NCBI GenBank assembly: GCA_038230955.1
Contig: JBBRMG010000009.1
Coordinates: 1-39,696, forward strand
Reading direction: 5' to 3'
Source of the DNA: JBBRMG01 sp038230955
GTDB taxonomy: Bacteria; Patescibacteriota; Doudnabacteria; UBA920
DNA length: 39,696 nucleotides
Positions 25,431 through 32,100 of the stretch are shown piece by piece. Below the pieces are notes generated by a model. That model saw nothing but the letters and a program-made list of their open reading frames with translations, did no database searches and was not told the DNA's origin. Both the position numbers and the translations under genes were made by a program. The stretch's first letter is position 1; each line of letters begins with the position of its first letter.

Positions 25431-25769
25431 TTAATTTGATTTCTTATTTCGATGATTACTGCCCCAGGTATGCATGCTCTGGAGTATTGGTTGCAAAGTT
25501 TTGCCGTAAGGAGTAATTGAGTATTCCACTCGAGGCGGCACCTCAGCGTAGACTTTTCTTTTCACTAGTCTGTCATCTTCCAACTCACGAAGTTGCTGAG
25601 TCAGCATTTTTTGACTGATTCCTTCAATGGCACGAAATAGGGCATTGAATCTCATTACTGGGTTTGTTTCCAGCAGAAATAGAATAACTGGTTTCCATTT
25701 ACCGCCGATCACATTAACTGTTACTGTAACAGCCTGACAATTGGTTGTTTGCTTAGATAATTGTTTCAT
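25431..25769 (-). CDS. HxlR family winged-helix regulator
   Basis: The 112-residue protein begins with a cysteine-containing stretch and VNVIGGKWKPVILFLLETN, followed by RFNALFRAIEGISQKMLTQQLRELEDDRLVKRKVYAEVPPRVEYSIT, the signature of HxlR/YodB-type regulators. In this family the N-terminal cysteine (here in NCQAVTV) can sense oxidants or electrophiles. It is divergent from the LUD-domain gene, with a shared intergenic region carrying an inverted repeat, so that gene is the likely target. Confidence 0.9.
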   Translation of the reverse strand: MKQLSKQTTNCQAVTVTVNVIGGKWKPVILFLLETNPVMRFNALFRAIEGISQKMLTQQLRELEDDRLVKRKVYAEVPPRVEYSITPYGKTLQPILQSMHTWGSNHRNKKSN

Positions 25770-25791
25770 AATACGTCCATTTCATTCATTA

Positions 25792-25883
25792 CTTACTTAT
25801 AGTATAGTATACCACAAATATCACCGTACTTGTCAAATAGTTCGTGTCAGTGTAACATTAATACCTGAGTAATAATAAGTAAG
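25792..25883. promoter_or_regulatory. Divergent promoters and inverted repeat between hxlR-type and LUD genes
   Basis: CTTACTTAT (25792-25800) and ATAAGTAAG (25875-25883) are perfect inverted half-sites, one next to each gene start; the right one overlaps the ribosome-binding site of the LUD gene. Between them lie back-to-back promoters that share one -35: TTGTCA(25830-25835)-17-TAACAT on plus and TTGACA(25836-25831)-19-TATACT on minus. Binding of the HxlR-type protein to the half-sites is inference. Confidence 0.55.
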
Positions 25884-25890
25884 GAGCAGT

Positions 25891-26502
25891 ATGGATTTTG
25901 GACAATTAGCCTCTGATGAGGCGGTCGCAACAGCCAAGCAAGCTTTGGAAGCCAACGGTTTTTCGGTAACAGTTGTCAATACAGAGGATGAAGCAAAAAC
26001 AACAGCTCTCAGTTTAATTCCGGAAGGCAGCGAAGTGATGACTATGACATCTATCACTCTAGATGAATTAGGGCTGGCGGAGATTATTAATGATTCGGGT
26101 AAGTATGATTCTGTGCGGACTAAATTGAATAGCATGAATAGAGAGACACAAAGCCGAGAAATGCAGCAGCTGGGCGCGTCCCCGGACTTCACTATTGGCA
26201 GCGTACATGCCGTCACCCAAGATGGACATGTTTTAGTCGCATCTAATACCGGTAGTCAATTGCCAGCGTATGTTTCTGGGGCCAGTCATGTGATATGGGT
26301 AGTCAGCACAAAGAAAGTGGTAACAAATGATGCTGAAGCGCATAAAAGAATTTACGAATATTCGTTACCGCTAGAAAGTGAAAGAGCTCACAAAGCTTAT
26401 GGTGTACCAGGCAGTGAAGTCAGAAAATTGATGTTGTTTAATTCGGAAGGTACTCCAAATCGGATTAATATTATTTTGGTCAAACAGCCTTTAGGTTTCT
26501 AG
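25891..26502 (+). CDS. LUD domain protein (LutC/YkgG-like)
   Basis: The 203-residue protein has the LUD fold pattern: TALSLIPEGSEVMTMTSITLDELGL, a central SPDFTIGSVHAVTQDGHVLVASNTGSQ and HVIWVVSTKKVVTNDAEAHKRIYEYSLPLE. LutC-type proteins belong to lactate-utilisation systems, but no lutA or lutB partners are present, and stand-alone LUD proteins have other or unknown roles. Strong ribosome-binding site AAGGAG before the ATG. Ends in TAG. Confidence 0.85.
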   Translation: MDFGQLASDEAVATAKQALEANGFSVTVVNTEDEAKTTALSLIPEGSEVMTMTSITLDELGLAEIINDSGKYDSVRTKLNSMNRETQSREMQQLGASPDFTIGSVHAVTQDGHVLVASNTGSQLPAYVSGASHVIWVVSTKKVVTNDAEAHKRIYEYSLPLESERAHKAYGVPGSEVRKLMLFNSEGTPNRINIILVKQPLGF

Positions 26503-26510
26503 GTCTAATA

Positions 26511-26519
26511 TGGTATAAT
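26511..26519 (+). promoter_or_regulatory. Extended -10 promoter of the membrane protein gene
   Basis: TGGTATAAT is an extended -10 element; a weak TTTAGG lies 18 bases upstream. The start would be about 25 bases before the next ATG, and the box lies just after the LUD stop codon. Confidence 0.5.
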
Positions 26520-26548
26520 GGGGAAAACAGTTCACCCATTGATACAAA

Positions 26549-27097
26549 ATGCACATTATTGAAACGTTCCAGGTTTTAGTTCGCGGCTTTAACTGGCATA
26601 CCCCATCTTGGGATTTGTTTATCCTGTTGTTTTGGCTGGTGGCCAGTGTTATTTATGCTTTTGCTGCTGGCCGCGGCCGCATTTTGACAATACTGATTAG
26701 CGTTTATATGGCCAAGTTGCTAGTAATAGAAGCGCCTTTTTTGGGCGTAGCACTAGCAAAAAAACTGCCGAGCAGTGCATTATCCCTACAGCAGTTAGTC
26801 ACTTTCGGTATACTGTTTCTTATCCTATTTGTTTTCCTAGCTCGATTTGCATTTAAGACCTCTGTTGATGGCCGTCATTTACGGGCTATACCGTTTAGCT
26901 TGGTTTTTGCTGTTCTACAAATTGGGTTATTGATAAATATAGTTTTAAACTTTCTACCATTGATATCTCGTGATCACTTGTCGCCATTGATTCAGTTTAT
27001 TTTCTTGCAGCCGTGGTCAGGATTTGTTTGGCTTATTCTACCAGTTATATTTTTAGTAGCGATGGGTAAGTTCATTTCTGAGCACGCGGAAATGTAA
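26549..27097 (+). CDS. Multi-pass membrane protein of unknown function
   Basis: The 182-residue protein has about five hydrophobic helices (for example LFILLFWLVASVIYAFAAG, LVTFGILFLILFVFLARFAF, IPFSLVFAVLQIGLLINIVL, WLILPVIFLVAMGKF). The general look is CvpA-like, but I cannot confirm a family. It has its own promoter and stands between the LUD gene and a convergent methyltransferase gene. Confidence 0.75.
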   Translation: MHIIETFQVLVRGFNWHTPSWDLFILLFWLVASVIYAFAAGRGRILTILISVYMAKLLVIEAPFLGVALAKKLPSSALSLQQLVTFGILFLILFVFLARFAFKTSVDGRHLRAIPFSLVFAVLQIGLLINIVLNFLPLISRDHLSPLIQFIFLQPWSGFVWLILPVIFLVAMGKFISEHAEM

Positions 27098-27114
27098 GTT
27101 TTGTGCACTCTATG

Positions 27115-27975
27115 CTAATTAGGTGACCAACGAGCGAAAATGCCAGTCGATATTATTCGGCCGGTTTTTTGTTTTAAACACAGTTCGCCGAATTCCAAAT
27201 GCCCTTTTCGTTTTGCAATAGCGTCTTGTAATATGTTATGCAGTGATATGGCCGAGGAATTAGTAGCGTATCCATTTATGAGCAAAAATTTCGCCTTGGC
27301 AGAAAGTAATTCTACACAGTCAGTTAGTAGCTCTGGTAGGTCTCGATTAAATTTCCAGGTTTTTCCAGATGGGGAATGGCCAAATGCCGGCGGGTCTAAT
27401 ATAATGCCGTCGTATAATTGGCCGCGCTTAAGTTCACGCTTCACAAATTTTGCAGCATCGTCTAGCATCCAGCGAATTGAGTCGGGGGTAAAATTATTGG
27501 CTTGTTGGTTTTCTTTGGCCCAGGCAAGTGCAGGTTTACTAGCATCGACATGAGTAACCGAGTGACCCAGTTTTGTCAGCACCATAGTGGCGCCGCCAGT
27601 ATACCCAAACAAGTTCAGAAACTTTAATGGTTTTGGTTGGTTCTTTATTAGCTTTGTCATCCACTCCCAATTGGCAGCCTGTTCAGCAAATATGCCAGTA
27701 TGTTTAAAAGGGGATAGCTTAGCAACAAGAAAAGTGTCTGAAAATTCTATGAGCCAAGACGAGGGCACTTTTGTTTTAATTTCCCATCGCCCTTTTTCTC
27801 CATTACTGAGATACAGAGCATCGGCTTTCCATTCTGAAAGGGTCAAGCTCGGTTTCCAGATAATCTGCGGATCTGGACGGATGAGGCGAAAGCGGCCCCA
27901 CCGTTCCAGTCTTTGGCCGTCTCCTGTATCGAGTAATTCAAAGTCCTTAAATTGGCTAAATGTTTCTAAAAGCAT
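27115..27975 (-). CDS. RlmI-type class I SAM-dependent methyltransferase
   Basis: The 286-residue protein has a Rossmann methyltransferase core: FLNLFGYTGGATMVLTKLG (motif I), VTHVDASKPALAWAKEN (acidic strand-2 end), and the catalytic IILDPPAFGHSPSGKTWKF, a DPPAF motif as in rRNA cytosine methyltransferases of the RlmI/RlmK type. An N-terminal region of about 90 residues before the core has no PUA domain, so it is shorter than RlmI. The substrate is likely RNA, but it is not proven by sequence. Confidence 0.85.
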   Translation of the reverse strand: MLLETFSQFKDFELLDTGDGQRLERWGRFRLIRPDPQIIWKPSLTLSEWKADALYLSNGEKGRWEIKTKVPSSWLIEFSDTFLVAKLSPFKHTGIFAEQAANWEWMTKLIKNQPKPLKFLNLFGYTGGATMVLTKLGHSVTHVDASKPALAWAKENQQANNFTPDSIRWMLDDAAKFVKRELKRGQLYDGIILDPPAFGHSPSGKTWKFNRDLPELLTDCVELLSAKAKFLLINGYATNSSAISLHNILQDAIAKRKGHLEFGELCLKQKTGRIISTGIFARWSPN

Positions 27976-27998
27976 GGGTGTATTGTAGCATATAAGGC

Positions 27999-28027
27999 TT
28001 GAAAAAAACCGAACTATGTTGTAAACT
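27999..28027 (+). promoter_or_regulatory. Promoter upstream of the tRNA-Lys pair
   Basis: TTGAAA, a 17-base spacer and TAAACT point at the tRNA genes. The start is near 28034. A 13-bp hairpin with one mismatch (28060-28072 with 28095-28107, CAAAATTCT...AGAATTTTG) lies in the precursor. Confidence 0.55.
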
Positions 28028-28179
28028 ATGGTGGTATTTAAAATTATTATTTACATTCACAAAATTCTACTTGAGCCTGAGCAATGCGAAGGATAAGCAG
28101 AATTTTGAGAGGAGCAGTCGCGGAACAAAGGAAGAATTGGCTTCAGCTAATTCTGACAATGTGAAGCGGGCTGCGACGA

Positions 28180-28252
28180 GGATCGGTAGCTCAGTCGGTA
28201 GAGCAACGGCCTTTTAAGCCGATGGTCGCGGGTTCGAATCCTACGTCACCCA
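28180..28252 (+). pseudogene. Degenerate tRNA-Lys (TTT) copy
   Basis: The D-arm (TAGCTCAGTCGGTAGAGC), anticodon loop CTTTTAA and T-loop TTCGAAT are those of tRNA-Lys, but the acceptor arms GGATCGG and GTCACCC fail at three of seven positions, the T-stem has one mismatch and the anticodon stem one. There is no CCA. It lies 52 bases before an intact tRNA-Lys with the same anticodon. It may be a decayed duplicate or the scar of an old insertion. Confidence 0.7.
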
Positions 28253-28304
28253 TCTGGCTTAAACAAATTCAGGTGTCCACCTTTCAAAAAGTGAATAAAA
28301 TCGT

Positions 28305-28380
28305 GGGCTCGTAGCTCAGCTGGTAGAGCAGTGGCCTTTTAAGCCATTTGTCCCGGGTTCGATCCCCGGCGAGCCCACCA
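28305..28380 (+). tRNA. tRNA-Lys (anticodon TTT)
   Basis: A fully paired 76-nt cloverleaf: acceptor GGGCTCG/CGAGCCC, D-arm GCTC...GAGC, anticodon loop CTTTTAA, T-arm CCGGG-TTCGATC-CCCGG, discriminator A and an encoded CCA. A strong terminator follows directly. tRNA genes are common integration sites, and accessory DNA begins just downstream. Confidence 0.97.
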
Positions 28381-28440
28381 AAAAATCGCGAGTGTTCTTA
28401 TTTAACGGAAACGTTGAGTAGGAACACTCGCGATTTTTTT
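28381..28440 (+). terminator. Terminator of tRNA-Lys
   Basis: AAAAATCGCGAGTGTTC (28381-28397) and GAACACTCGCGATTTTT (28422-28438) pair perfectly over 17 bp, around an inner AACG-GAA-CGTT hairpin, and end in seven T. The T run is also part of the next large hairpin. Confidence 0.9.
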
Positions 28441-28670
28441 ATTTGTTCCTGTTGATGGGATCCTGCCGAATATCGAATAAGGCAGAGCTGGGATCCTCTC
28501 CCTAAGGGATCTCACCCTTTCGATTTCCCGTCATCAGCAACAAATAAAAAAGTTCGGATAGCTACTTGCAGGCTTTCAGCCACTTAATTGCCCTAGGGCC
28601 ATAGAAAGTCTGTAACTAGCTGTTCAAACAGCGCTTAGCTAGTCGATCTAAGCAATTAACAACGAGGTAA
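28435..28670 (+). ncRNA. Gene-free stretch with large paired structures
   Basis: A first domain is closed by TTTTTTATTTGTT (28435-28447) with AACAAATAAAAAA (28539-28551), extended by GATG/CATC, and contains TGCC/GGCA and repeated GGGATCC boxes. A second domain pairs GCAGGCTTTC (28569-28578) with GAAAGTCTGT (28601-28610) and holds GCCCTAGGGC; a GCTGT-TCAA-ACAGC hairpin follows. A small gene with a good ribosome-binding site starts at 28675, so this could be a leader or a separate RNA. I do not recognise a known riboswitch. Confidence 0.45.
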
Positions 28671-28674
28671 AAAC

Positions 28675-28839
28675 ATGATTACAACGATGGTTTTAGACCA
28701 AGACCCGGCTTGCAGGCCCCCGTTCCCTTTCTTCCGCTTCGTCCTTGTTCCCGGGATATACCCGGAAAAAAAGCAGGAATATCACCTGCAGGGATATATC
28801 AAGGAAAAAGTAGAGAAACAAGATCACTTAATAAAATAA
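28675..28839 (+). CDS. Small 54-residue protein
   Basis: The frame MITTMVLDQDPACRPPFPFF... ends in QDHLIK. GAGGT lies nine bases before the ATG. A 7-bp hairpin, AACTCCC/GGGAGTT, overlaps its stop codon (28838-28855). The protein is basic at its C-terminal half and has a Pro/Phe-rich middle; no family is recognised. It precedes the phage-type AAA ATPase gene by 78 bases. Confidence 0.45.
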   Translation: MITTMVLDQDPACRPPFPFFRFVLVPGIYPEKKQEYHLQGYIKEKVEKQDHLIK

Positions 28840-28917
28840 CTCCCCGAAGGGAGTTAAGTAACTATCGATTGATACCCATAGTTTACCATATTCCCTTCGT
28901 AAGCACAAGAGGTATAT

Positions 28918-29925
28918 ATGAACACACAAGTTCAAACAGCAGTGAGCCCGGCTATAAGAGAGGCTCAAGACCCGTTAGCAGATAACTTCTTTACCCCGGT
29001 AGCCAATACCAAGCCTTACTTCAAGGCGGCAATCAATGGCATGGCCGGATCAGGTAAAACTTACACCGCAGCAGAAATCGCCATCGGATTGCATAAGCGC
29101 ATTGGCAGTAAAAAGCCGGTCGTAATATTCGATACCGAAAAGGCCAGCAAATTCCTGAAGTCGAAATTTGCCGAGGCTGGCATTGAGTTGATGGTGCGCG
29201 ACAGCAGATCGCTGGCCGACCTTATTGAAACAATGGACCGGCTGAAAAAAGGATATTCAGAAATTCTTATCATCGACAGCATCTCCCATATTTGGGAAGA
29301 CACAGTCGAAGCGTTTAAGAAGCGCTACAACAGATCGAACCTGCAATTCCAAGACTGGGGCATTCTGAAGCCTTTATGGAAATCGCAGTTCTCTGATCCA
29401 CTAGTGAGATTTCCGTTCCACATTATCATGTGCGGCCGCGCCGGATACGAATACGAGAATGAAATCAATGAGGATACCGGCAAGCGCGAAATCTATAAGT
29501 CCGGCATCAAAATGAAAGTCGAAGGTGAAACCGCCTATGAGCCTGACTTCCTGCTTCTTATGGAGCGCTTTGAGGAAGTTATGGGTAAGGACAAAAAGGT
29601 ATATCGCCAAGCAACTGTTATAAAGGATCGCTCCACACTCTTGGACGGCAAAACTTTTGTTAACCCGACATTCAAAGATTTTGAGCCAGTAATTGAAGAC
29701 ATGTTGGAAAATCCAGCCTCTACATTTCAGGAGCAGGAAAAAGATAGCACCGGTCTTTTCCACACCGAGGAAGACAAATATCAGTATGTGCAGGAAAAGA
29801 AAATTACACTCGAGGAAATTGAAGGGCAACTGCTTAGGGCATGGCCTTCAACCGGGTCGGCTGATAAGACTAAAAAACTTGAAACTATTGAGACTGTATT
29901 TAATACGCGTTCCTGGATTTTATGA
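28918..29925 (+). CDS. Phage-type AAA_24 ATPase, C-terminus cut
   Basis: The 335-residue frame encodes a RecA-like nucleotide-binding domain of the AAA_24 type found in phages: Walker A GMAGSGKTYTAAEIAIG (about residues 41-57), VVIFDTEKASKFL, Walker B SEILIIDSISHIWED, and later FHIIMCGRAGYEYE and QATVIKDRS. Related phage proteins act in DNA replication or recombination. The end, IETVFNTRSWIL, breaks off where homologues I remember continue past TRSW; the next bases belong to an SRAP gene in another frame, so a deletion has joined the two. The core ATPase is intact. Confidence 0.8.
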   Translation: MNTQVQTAVSPAIREAQDPLADNFFTPVANTKPYFKAAINGMAGSGKTYTAAEIAIGLHKRIGSKKPVVIFDTEKASKFLKSKFAEAGIELMVRDSRSLADLIETMDRLKKGYSEILIIDSISHIWEDTVEAFKKRYNRSNLQFQDWGILKPLWKSQFSDPLVRFPFHIIMCGRAGYEYENEINEDTGKREIYKSGIKMKVEGETAYEPDFLLLMERFEEVMGKDKKVYRQATVIKDRSTLLDGKTFVNPTFKDFEPVIEDMLENPASTFQEQEKDSTGLFHTEEDKYQYVQEKKITLEEIEGQLLRAWPSTGSADKTKKLETIETVFNTRSWIL

Positions 29926-30271
29926 GTGGAAAGTAATCCAGGGTCAAAAAGCCAAAGTGCCATATCGGTTTACTTTAAAATCAGAAGAACCATTTGCTTT
30001 TGCAGGCATTTGGCAGGACGAAGCTGATGAGCCCCATGCGGTAATTATTACTACTGAACCAAATGCATTGGTTGGCGAAGTTCATAACCGCATGCCAGCG
30101 ATCCTTAAGCGTAACGCAGAGCAGGAGTGGTTGAATCCTGACTTAGATGTTGGCCAAGCCTTAGAGTTGCTGCAATCGTATCCGGATAAGGAGATGAGGG
30201 CATATGCAGTTTCTACCTTGGTTAATTTGCCAAGAAATGACAGTGTCGAAGTCATATGGCCGGCTCAATAG
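29906..30271 (+). pseudogene. SRAP (YedK/HMCES) gene remnant, 3' part
   Basis: About 120 codons encode the second part of an SOS-response-associated peptidase: VPGFYEWKVIQ, PFAFAGIWQDE, VIITTEPNALVGEVHNRMPAIL with the active-site His, QSYPDKEMRAYAVSTLVN and PRNDS. SRAP proteins crosslink to abasic sites through Cys2 of the mature protein. That residue and roughly the first 70-80 codons are missing here; the sequence upstream belongs to the AAA_24 gene. The tail shows no further damage, so the deletion may be recent. Confidence 0.85.
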
Positions 30272-30287
30272 GGCTGTTGCAAATATC

Positions 30288-30316
30288 TTTCAAACATCGT
30301 AAAATATAGACATAAT
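30288..30316 (+). promoter_or_regulatory. Promoter of structured RNA copy A
   Basis: TTTCAA, 17 bases, CATAAT. The -10 ends six bases before TGCCTAAAC, the first conserved block of the RNA, the same distance as in copy B. Confidence 0.55.
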
Positions 30317-30320
30317 TAGT

Positions 30321-30486
30321 TTGCCTAAACTCATGGTTTTATATGAGCATGGCGCGAAAACCAACATGGCTCAAGAACCCTGGTCAGGGTTTGGTTATTG
30401 GTCGCATAGGGAAATCTATGCGTTCGGCATACAAACCGATCTCCTGACGAGGGTTCTTTATATGGGGTTATTAGGTGTTTAGGCAA
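30321..30486 (+). ncRNA. Structured RNA of unknown family, copy A
   Basis: The outer helix TTGCCTAAAC/GTTTAGGCAA (10 bp) closes the element. Inside are CTCAT/ATGAG, a conserved GCATGGCGCGAAAACCAACA, a long helix AAGAACCCT+GTCAGG (30373-30388) with CCTGAC+AGGGTTCTT (30443-30458), and hairpin GCATAG-GGAAAT-CTATGC followed by GTTCGG. Copy B at 39387-39533 keeps the single-stranded blocks and changes both sides of the helices. It lies between the SRAP remnant and a small secreted-protein gene. Confidence 0.75.
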
Positions 30487-30611
30487 TTTGTGTAACTGGT
30501 AATTTCCTCACAAACATGCTAAATTATACTTAATTTATACAGTTGCCAAAGTTAGCAGTCTTTATATTTTCTTTAGAATTATTTAAGTAGTATTAATCAA
30601 AAGGAAACATT

Positions 30612-30803
30612 ATGCGAAAAATAATGCTTGGTGTGTCAGTGTTTATTTTACTGGCTGGTATTACCAGCTTTGCTTCAGTTCATAAAGCTGAAGCTCGCGG
30701 TCGCTACGGCAGCCATCGCGTTGGTGGCTATACTAGCCACGGTAAAGGTAGCCACTATGTTGGAGGTTATGTTCGATCGTGCCACGGGTCTGCCTGTAAG
30801 TAA
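30612..30803 (+). CDS. Small secreted Gly/His/Ser-rich protein
   Basis: The 63-residue protein has a signal peptide (MRKIMLGVSVFILLAGITSFASVHKAEA) and a mature part of about 35 residues with a repeat, GSHRVGGYTSHGKGSHYVGGY, and two cysteines (SCHGSACK). AAGGAAA precedes the ATG. The repeat of Gly, His and Tyr suggests metal binding or a structural surface role; this is only inference. Confidence 0.65.
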   Translation: MRKIMLGVSVFILLAGITSFASVHKAEARGRYGSHRVGGYTSHGKGSHYVGGYVRSCHGSACK

Positions 30804-30809
30804 AATTCT

Positions 30810-31403
30810 ATGATATATGCGATCATCGGTTTAATTATCCTAGCCGCGATAGGAATAGTATTCGGGCTACGAAACGCTGCTAAGCTAGTATTAATTTTAG
30901 CAGGTATAGTTGTCGTGGTAATTGCAGGTTTCATTATCTATGTTTTGAATTTGAATCACCACGACAATACTCCGACTAATGCTTCTGTTTCAGCGACGAA
31001 TTCTACACATATTCCAAGCGCATATGCCGACGATGCGGTCTTACAGCAGCTATGCCAAAAAGGAGCGTATACTGCGCCCTCTCAGGATGAAATTAGCTAT
31101 AACCAATCCATTGGCGAAGATCCGTATGTGCAGTATGTTCGGACAGCGATTAAAGACTTCATAAGCAATACCTATGCAACTGGCGGACAATATTCCGGAT
31201 TTATAGATGGCGCTCATTACCCCGATAGTGCCTATGGTCAATTGGCTGCAACTGACAAAATCTACTTGCATAGTAAGTTTATAGTCTTATCCGAAGATAC
31301 CGCACCCGGTGGAGGTAAAATGGTCTGGCTGGTATTTAAAAATAAGCCAGACAAGGTTTTTTATGCTTGGGTATACGACTATAAGGGACGCCAGTACTCA
31401 TAA
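30810..31403 (+). CDS. Membrane-anchored protein, frameshifted near its end
   Basis: The 197-residue protein has two N-terminal hydrophobic helices (about 1-19 and 26-48), a Thr/Ser/Asn-rich linker and an outer domain of about 130 residues (YVQYVRTAIKDFISNTYATGG, GGGKMVWLVFKNKPDKVFYAWVYDYKG). No family is recognised. It begins seven bases after the previous gene. A +1 shift close to the TAA would add about 40 protein-like residues, so the annotated end is probably a frameshift or an error. Confidence 0.7.
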   Translation: MIYAIIGLIILAAIGIVFGLRNAAKLVLILAGIVVVVIAGFIIYVLNLNHHDNTPTNASVSATNSTHIPSAYADDAVLQQLCQKGAYTAPSQDEISYNQSIGEDPYVQYVRTAIKDFISNTYATGGQYSGFIDGAHYPDSAYGQLAATDKIYLHSKFIVLSEDTAPGGGKMVWLVFKNKPDKVFYAWVYDYKGRQYS

Positions 31404-31521
31404 TATTGGATTTGACTTGCGTGGTTTCAGCGAGCCAAGTCCCGGCAGTAATACACCAGATATTCAAACAGTGCAGAAGACCTATATCAATCAACTGTGC
31501 GATCCTCGCATGGGAATCTAG
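31399..31521 (+). pseudogene. Out-of-frame continuation of the preceding gene
   Basis: In the +1 frame the sequence reads HNIGFDLRGFSEPSPGSNTP, then DIQTVQKTYINQLCDPRMGI and a TAG stop. This is a plausible C-terminal tail with no ribosome-binding site of its own. It directly abuts the stop of the 197-residue frame. A single base insertion near 31390-31402 would explain the split. Confidence 0.55.
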
Positions 31522-31533
31522 GATAAAATTTTA

Positions 31534-32094
31534 ATGTATAAGATACATATTAACTTTAACGCGGCGCTAAATCCACTAAATAATTTTGTAGTAGTTAATT
31601 ACTCTTATATTGTGGTTTTTCTGATTGCTCTCACACTATTAGTAATTGTGCTAGTAGCTCTTATAGTATTGAAGAACCAAATTTTAAAGGCTTTATCTAA
31701 ACACAATGAAACTTTACAAAATGATCTAAGAGTAATAGTTCAGCCTAAATTCCTAGAAGTAGCAGTCGGGGTAGAAGAAATAGTAGCACTCGCTATTGAA
31801 GTTTGGCGCATCGAACAGCGTATATCAAAATCAGCCCCAAGTTTACATGAAAATCAACTCAAGGGTTTGGAAAATTCTGTGCAGAAAATGAAGCGGTATC
31901 TTGAAAAATATGACATTGAAATTATCGACTACAAAAATCAAAAATTCAATGAAGGGCTTAATTTAGATATCTTATCTGTTGAAAAAGATTCCTCAATTTC
32001 AGAGCCGGTGATAAAGGAAACAGTGGAACCAACGATCATGTGCAAAGGCCAGGTAGTCCGTAAAGCAAAAATAATATTACTTACCAACAAATAA
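31534..32094 (+). CDS. Membrane-anchored GrpE-like protein
   Basis: The 186-residue protein has one transmembrane helix (about residues 24-46), a helical coiled-coil region (about 50-130) and a C-terminal stretch matching the GrpE beta domain: DIEIIDYKNQKFNEGLNL aligns with the usual V-x-VI...PFDPN-x-HEA segment, and CKGQVVRKAKIIL with LNGRVLRPAKVVV. It lies six bases before an Hsp70 gene, which strengthens the reading. It may act as the exchange factor for that Hsp70 at the membrane. No other GrpE with a transmembrane helix is familiar to me. Confidence 0.65.
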   Translation: MYKIHINFNAALNPLNNFVVVNYSYIVVFLIALTLLVIVLVALIVLKNQILKALSKHNETLQNDLRVIVQPKFLEVAVGVEEIVALAIEVWRIEQRISKSAPSLHENQLKGLENSVQKMKRYLEKYDIEIIDYKNQKFNEGLNLDILSVEKDSSISEPVIKETVEPTIMCKGQVVRKAKIILLTNK

Positions 32095-32100
32095 GACAAT

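Noticed and set aside
28710..28985. 91-codon frame overlapping the 54-codon gene and the ATPase start
   Set aside because: It overlaps two better supported starts and has no ribosome-binding site.
30321..30486. Retron, CRISPR tracr or transposon-guide RNA
   Set aside because: No reverse transcriptase, Cas, IscB or TnpB gene lies in the window, and no repeat array is present.
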